Positions 6,316-8,835 of a stretch of 8,835 nucleotides of DNA are shown here, in pieces (position 1 is the first letter of the stretch; the number at the start of each line of letters is the position of its first letter). Origin of the DNA: JBBSIG01 sp038232215 (GTDB lineage Bacteria > Actinomycetota > Thermoleophilia > Gaiellales > Gaiellaceae); the NCBI GenBank assembly GCA_038232215.1, contig JBBSIG010000099.1, positions 1-8,835 of the forward strand, given 5' to 3'. The notes below the pieces were generated by a model. The model had not been told where the DNA came from, did no database searches, and saw only the letters and a program-made list of their open reading frames with translations. The position numbers and the translations under genes were made by a program.

Positions 6316-6531
6316 GTGCTCCGGATGTTTCCGGGCGGCGAGGCGGCGAGGCTGATGTCCCGGCTCTCCTGGCCCTGCGCCCACTGCGGCGGAGCCTTTC
6401 ACGAGCCGCTGACGCTGGCCGCGACGCGGCATGCGAACTCCCCGCGCGCGGTGCTCGAGGCGTTCCGCGCGCTCGCCGAGCCGGGGGGACCGAGCGAGGA
6501 GCTCGTGGGACGCGCCGCGCAGAAGGTGTGA
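6316..6531 (+). CDS. Small CxxC protein, DUF1858-like; start uncertain
   Basis: A 71-residue product from GTG at 6316. The pattern VLRMFPGGEAARLM followed by SWPCAHCGGAFHEPLTLA resembles DUF1858, a small helical domain with a CxxC pair (Cys21 and Cys24) often annotated as a disulfide-oxidoreductase-like or redox-associated protein. The start is a problem: GTG 6316 has no Shine-Dalgarno and cuts into the domain, since the frame upstream (STTIVE, from about 6298) continues the family pattern. The frame is open back to a stop at 6184 without an ATG, GTG or TTG, so an ATC start at 6289 preceded by GGAG, or a base error, is possible. It lies 37 bases after the larA-like gene and its stop overlaps the next start (GTGA). 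Function is not known. Confidence 0.6.
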   Translation: MLRMFPGGEAARLMSRLSWPCAHCGGAFHEPLTLAATRHANSPRAVLEAFRALAEPGGPSEELVGRAAQKV

Positions 6532-7385
6532 CGGAACCGGCGCTCTCGGCCGTCGGGGAGCTGATGGTGGACGTGTCCGTCCGGGGTCCGGGCGGCCACG
6601 AGGCGGAGGTGCGCCTCGGTCCCGGAGGGTCGGCGGCGAACGCTGCCGGGTGGGCGGCGGCATGCGGCGCGCGGGCGACGGTGATCGGGCGGGTGGGAGC
6701 GGACCCGGCGGGGCGCATGCTGCGGGCCGAGCTCCTCGGGCGCGGCGTCGAGGCCAGGCTCGCCGTTGACGAGCGGGCGCGGACGGGGACCTTTCTCGCG
6801 TTCTCCCGCGACGGCGAGATTGTCGCCGACCGGGGCGCGAACGCCCGGCTCGAGCCGTCCGACCTGCCGGCGCGGATCGAGGCGGACGCGGTGCTCGTCT
6901 CCGGGCACGTGCTCCTGCGGGACGGCTCGGCGCCTGCCGGTCGCGCGGCGCTCGAGCGCGCCCGGGCGGTGTGGATCGCGGTCGACGTGGGCTCTGCGGG
7001 GCTCGTCTCCGAGGGCGGGCTCGAGCTGGTCCGCGAGCGGGCGCGCGGGGCGTCGGTGCTGCTCGCGAACGAGGCGGAGGCGCGCGCGCTCACGGGTGCG
7101 GAGGCCGAGGAGGCTGCGCGCGTCCTCGGCGGCGCCTTCCGGCTCGCGTGCGTGAAGCGCGGCGCCAAGGGAGCCGTGGCCGTCCTCGACGGACGGGTCG
7201 CGTCCGCGACCGCTCCGCGGGTCGCAGTGGTGGACGGCGCGGGGGCCGGCGACGCCTTCGCGGCCGGGCTGCTCGTCGCGCTCGCGCGCGGCCGCGAGCT
7301 CGCGGCCGCGCTCGGGGAGGGGTGCCGCTGCGGCGCGCTCGCCGCCGGGCCCGGCGGCCCGTGGCCCGCCGCCGGACGGCCGTAG
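6528..7385 (+). CDS. PfkB-family carbohydrate/nucleoside kinase
   Basis: Ribokinase-like kinase of 285 residues, slightly shorter than the usual 300-320, that would phosphorylate a sugar, sugar acid or nucleoside with ATP in the cytoplasm. The N-terminal substrate motif is LGPGGSAANAAGWAAACGA (30-48), with GRVGADPAG following. The C-terminal PfkB signature is DGAGAGDAFAAG (236-247), in which Asp242 is the expected catalytic base and GAG the anion hole; the usual DTxGAGD threonine is a glycine here. The acceptor specificity cannot be read; the short VRGPGGHEAEVRL lid suggests a small substrate. The GTG start at 6528 overlaps the stop of the CxxC gene in GTGA form, implying coupled translation. 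The C-terminus is Gly/Pro-rich and ends early, just before a short GC-rich hairpin at 7390-7405. Confidence 0.88.
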   Translation: MTEPALSAVGELMVDVSVRGPGGHEAEVRLGPGGSAANAAGWAAACGARATVIGRVGADPAGRMLRAELLGRGVEARLAVDERARTGTFLAFSRDGEIVADRGANARLEPSDLPARIEADAVLVSGHVLLRDGSAPAGRAALERARAVWIAVDVGSAGLVSEGGLELVRERARGASVLLANEAEARALTGAEAEEAARVLGGAFRLACVKRGAKGAVAVLDGRVASATAPRVAVVDGAGAGDAFAAGLLVALARGRELAAALGEGCRCGALAAGPGGPWPAAGRP

Positions 7386-7411
7386 CGGAGCGCGTTGTCC
7401 CGCGCAGCCAC

Positions 7412-7440
7412 GTCTATGCCCCAGGGCGCTAGACAGGTCC
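7412..7440. repeat. Degenerate direct repeat, copy 1
   Basis: It shares 24 of 29 bases with 7535-7563, including the invariant core CCCCAGGGCGCT (7419-7430) and flanking GTCT and GTCC. In this copy the ends GTCTA (7412-7416) and TAGAC (7430-7434) are complementary, so the unit can fold into a hairpin with the core in the upper stem and loop. Confidence 0.65.
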
Positions 7441-7534
7441 AACGGAGACGGTGCGCTGGCTCGAGCCCGTCGGGCCGGGGTTTCTCGGGCGAGTCGGGCC
7501 TGCGCTTCCACGCCACTGCCGTGTCTCCGGACAT

Positions 7535-7563
7535 GTCTTCGCCCCAGGGCGCTGGGCACGTCC
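7535..7563. repeat. Degenerate direct repeat, copy 2
   Basis: Second copy, 123 bases after the first, with the core CCCCAGGGCGCT at 7542-7553. Its own fold differs: CCCAG (7543-7547) pairs with CTGGG (7552-7556) around GGCG. Five substitutions separate the copies, so this is an old duplication or a selected motif rather than a recent one. Confidence 0.65.
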
Positions 7564-7620
7564 CTGACCGGCGTGTCCGCGGCGACCCGAGACGGGACGC
7601 AGGCCACCGCTCGCCCCGGC

Positions 7621-7636
7621 AAGGGGGCAGCCCCTT
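7621..7636 (+). terminator. Weak hairpin, possible terminator of the kinase unit
   Basis: AAGGGG (7621-7626) and CCCCTT (7631-7636) form a 6-bp stem around GCAG. Only a short CTGACTC follows, with no U-run, so support for termination is weak. It is the only terminator-like stem-loop between the kinase and the next gene that has a compact stem and a four-base loop close to the downstream promoter area. Confidence 0.25.
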
Positions 7637-7641
7637 CTGAC

Positions 7642-7689
7642 TCGAGTCGAACGTCCCCGACGGCGCGGCGATCGAGTCCCTGTTGTAAT
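7642..7689 (+). promoter_or_regulatory. Candidate promoter/operator of the molybdenum hydroxylase gene
   Basis: TCGAGTC occurs at 7642-7648, inside the palindrome GACTCGAGTC, and again at 7672-7678, exactly 30 bases apart and so on the same DNA face. TGTAAT (7684-7689) is one base from TATAAT and overlaps the annotated ATG. If it is the real -10 box, transcription would begin near 7697 and the message would be leaderless from the in-frame GTG there. Confidence 0.3.
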
Positions 7690-8835
7690 GAGCGCGGTGA
7701 GCGTCGGCACCGAGCGCGAGACGTGGGTGGGGCAGTCCGTGCTCCGGGTCGAGGACGAGGCGCTCCTGCGCGGAGCCGGGCGCTTCATCGACGACCTCGA
7801 CCCGGCGCCGAGAGCGGGCCACGCGGCCGTTCTCCGCTCCGAGCTCGCCCACGCACGCGTCACCCTCGACGTGGGCGCCGCGCTGAAGGCTCCGGGCGTC
7901 GTCGGCGTGCTGACGGGCGCCGACGTCGCCGCGATGTCGCGGCCGTTCGCGGCCGGCGCCGACTCGCCCGTTCCCCACTACGCCGCCGCGCACGAGACCG
8001 CGCGCTACGTCGGCGAGCCCCTCGCCGTCGTCGTCGCGCGCGACCGCTACCTCGCCGAGGACGCACTCGAGCTGATTGCGGTCGACTACGAGCCGCTCGA
8101 CGCCGTGCTCGATCTTCGGGAGGCGGCGGCCGGCCCCGCCTGCGTGTCCGACCGCTCGTTCGCCTACGGGGACCTCGACGCCGGCTTCGCGCGCGCCGAC
8201 CTGATCGTGCGCGGGCGCTTCGAGTTCCCGCGCTGGACCGGCGCGCCGGTCGAGTGCTACGGCGTCGTCGCCGACTGGAACCAGGGCTCGGGCGTCCTCA
8301 CCGCGTGGACGAACTTCCAGGGGCCCTTCACCCTGCACTCGGTGGCGGCGGGGGCGCTCGGGCTCCCGGGCTCGAAGCTTCGCCTCGTCACGCCGCCGGA
8401 CAGCGGCGGCAGCTTCGGCATCAAGTCGTCGGTGTTCTCGTACGTGGTGCTGATGGGACTCGCCTCGCGCAAGCTCGGCGTGCCGGTGCGCTGGATCGAG
8501 GACCGGCTCGAGCACCTGGCGGGCAGCGCCCACTCCACCGCGCGCAGCACCGACGTGGAGGCGGGCTTCACCTCGGACGGCGAGCTCGTCGCGCTCCGCT
8601 ACGACGCCGTCGAGGACGTGGGGGCGTACCTGCGCGCGCCGGAGCCCGCGACGCTGTACCGGATGCACGGCTCGCTCGCCGGCGCCTATCGCGTCCGGAA
8701 CGTCGCCGTGCGGAACCGGGTCGTGCTCACGAATCGCTGCCCGAGCGGGCTCAACCGGGGCTTCGGCGGGCCGCAGCTCTACTTCGGGCTCGAGCGGACG
8801 ATGGCGATCGCGGCCGGGAGGGTCGGGCTCGACCC
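7688..8835 (+). CDS. Xanthine dehydrogenase / CoxL-family molybdopterin-binding large subunit (partial)
   Basis: First 382 codons of a molybdenum hydroxylase large subunit; such proteins bind molybdopterin-cytosine dinucleotide and work with FAD and 2Fe-2S subunits to oxidise CO, aldehydes, purines or aromatic heterocycles. About half of the usual roughly 780 residues is present. The opening WVGQSVLRVEDEALLRGAGRFIDD is typical, followed by the domain with HARV and ARYVGEPLAVVVA. Later motifs are FQGPF, PPDSGGSFGIK (236-246, the cofactor loop, usually GGGFG) and NRGFGGPQ (356-363). The last motif marks it as other than form I CO dehydrogenase, whose active-site loop carries AYxCSFR; the GFGGPQ type is known from xanthine-oxidase-like enzymes. 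ATG 7688 has no Shine-Dalgarno; GTG 7697 is an alternative start. The substrate is unknown, and subunits M and S are not in view. Confidence 0.92.
   Translation, partial: MSAVSVGTERETWVGQSVLRVEDEALLRGAGRFIDDLDPAPRAGHAAVLRSELAHARVTLDVGAALKAPGVVGVLTGADVAAMSRPFAAGADSPVPHYAAAHETARYVGEPLAVVVARDRYLAEDALELIAVDYEPLDAVLDLREAAAGPACVSDRSFAYGDLDAGFARADLIVRGRFEFPRWTGAPVECYGVVADWNQGSGVLTAWTNFQGPFTLHSVAAGALGLPGSKLRLVTPPDSGGSFGIKSSVFSYVVLMGLASRKLGVPVRWIEDRLEHLAGSAHSTARSTDVEAGFTSDGELVALRYDAVEDVGAYLRAPEPATLYRMHGSLAGAYRVRNVAVRNRVVLTNRCPSGLNRGFGGPQLYFGLERTMAIAAGRVGLD

Larger units (their letters stand above)
7386..7687. other. Gene-free stretch with diverged repeats and hairpins
   Basis: These 302 bases between the kinase and the molybdenum hydroxylase gene hold no convincing coding frame: the frames open across it are long shadows over the neighbouring genes. 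Contents in order: a GCGCG-TTGTCC-CGCGC hairpin (7390-7405) just past the kinase stop, a 29-bp degenerate direct repeat (two copies 123 bases apart), a TGTC-TCCG-GACA hairpin near 7522-7533, a 6-bp hairpin (7621-7636), and TCGAGTC twice before the next gene. It may carry a terminator plus the promoter of the next gene, or a small RNA. Confidence 0.6.

Noticed and set aside
7412..7563. CRISPR array
   Set aside because: Only two imperfect copies 94 bases apart (end to start), with no further repeats and no cas genes in view.
6275..8668. Long minus-strand open frame antisense to the kinase and hydroxylase genes
   Set aside because: Composition is Ser/Arg/Ala/Pro repeats with no domain. The plus-strand genes have clear motifs, so this is a GC-driven shadow.
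1..8835. tRNA, rRNA, insertion sequences or attachment sites
   Set aside because: No cloverleaf-like or rRNA-like sequence, no transposase or integrase reading frame, and no terminal inverted repeats were seen by eye on either strand.

Overview
The window is very GC-rich and is read mainly with GTG or ATG starts, tight 4-base gene overlaps and several starts with no Shine-Dalgarno sequence. Together with the type of amino-acid ABC transporter and CO-dehydrogenase-like genes seen here, this suggests a soil-type high-GC actinobacterium. A Thermoleophilia-like lineage (Gaiellales/Solirubrobacterales) is my guess from overall protein flavour, not something proved by the sequence.

Left half, minus strand (3800 down to 1): a four-gene operon. 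It starts with a VOC/glyoxalase-fold protein, followed by two branched-chain-amino-acid (Liv/HAAT) type ABC permeases joined by GTGA stop/start overlaps. After a 124-base gap comes a Sec-exported substrate-binding protein that runs off the left edge. No ATPase genes (livG/livF type) are in the window; they may lie further left. The gap before the binding protein holds a perfect 12-bp inverted repeat. A consensus Shine-Dalgarno precedes a four-codon minicistron inside that hairpin.

Centre: a 70-base divergent promoter region carries two dyads with TAGG/CCTA half-sites. It separates the operon from a plus-strand LysR-type regulator that appears to be leaderless. Next, 59 bases on, is a LarA-like (nickel-pincer lactate racemase family) protein with its own strong Shine-Dalgarno. 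The cofactor lysine is kept, but the usual catalytic histidines are replaced or shifted. A strong hairpin with competing folds sits between lysR and the larA-like gene.

Right half, plus strand: a small CxxC protein resembling DUF1858 with an uncertain start, overlapped by GTGA with a PfkB-family sugar/nucleoside kinase. Then comes about 300 bases without a gene, holding a diverged 29-bp direct repeat, hairpins and a possible terminator. Last is the start of a molybdopterin-binding large subunit of the xanthine dehydrogenase/aerobic CO dehydrogenase (CoxL) family, cut by the right edge.

Working model (inference): the LysR protein controls a divergent pair of units, one importing a small carboxylate-like compound and one processing it with a LarA-like racemase/epimerase. 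The kinase and the molybdenum hydroxylase may belong to neighbouring catabolic units. The substrate cannot be read from the sequence.
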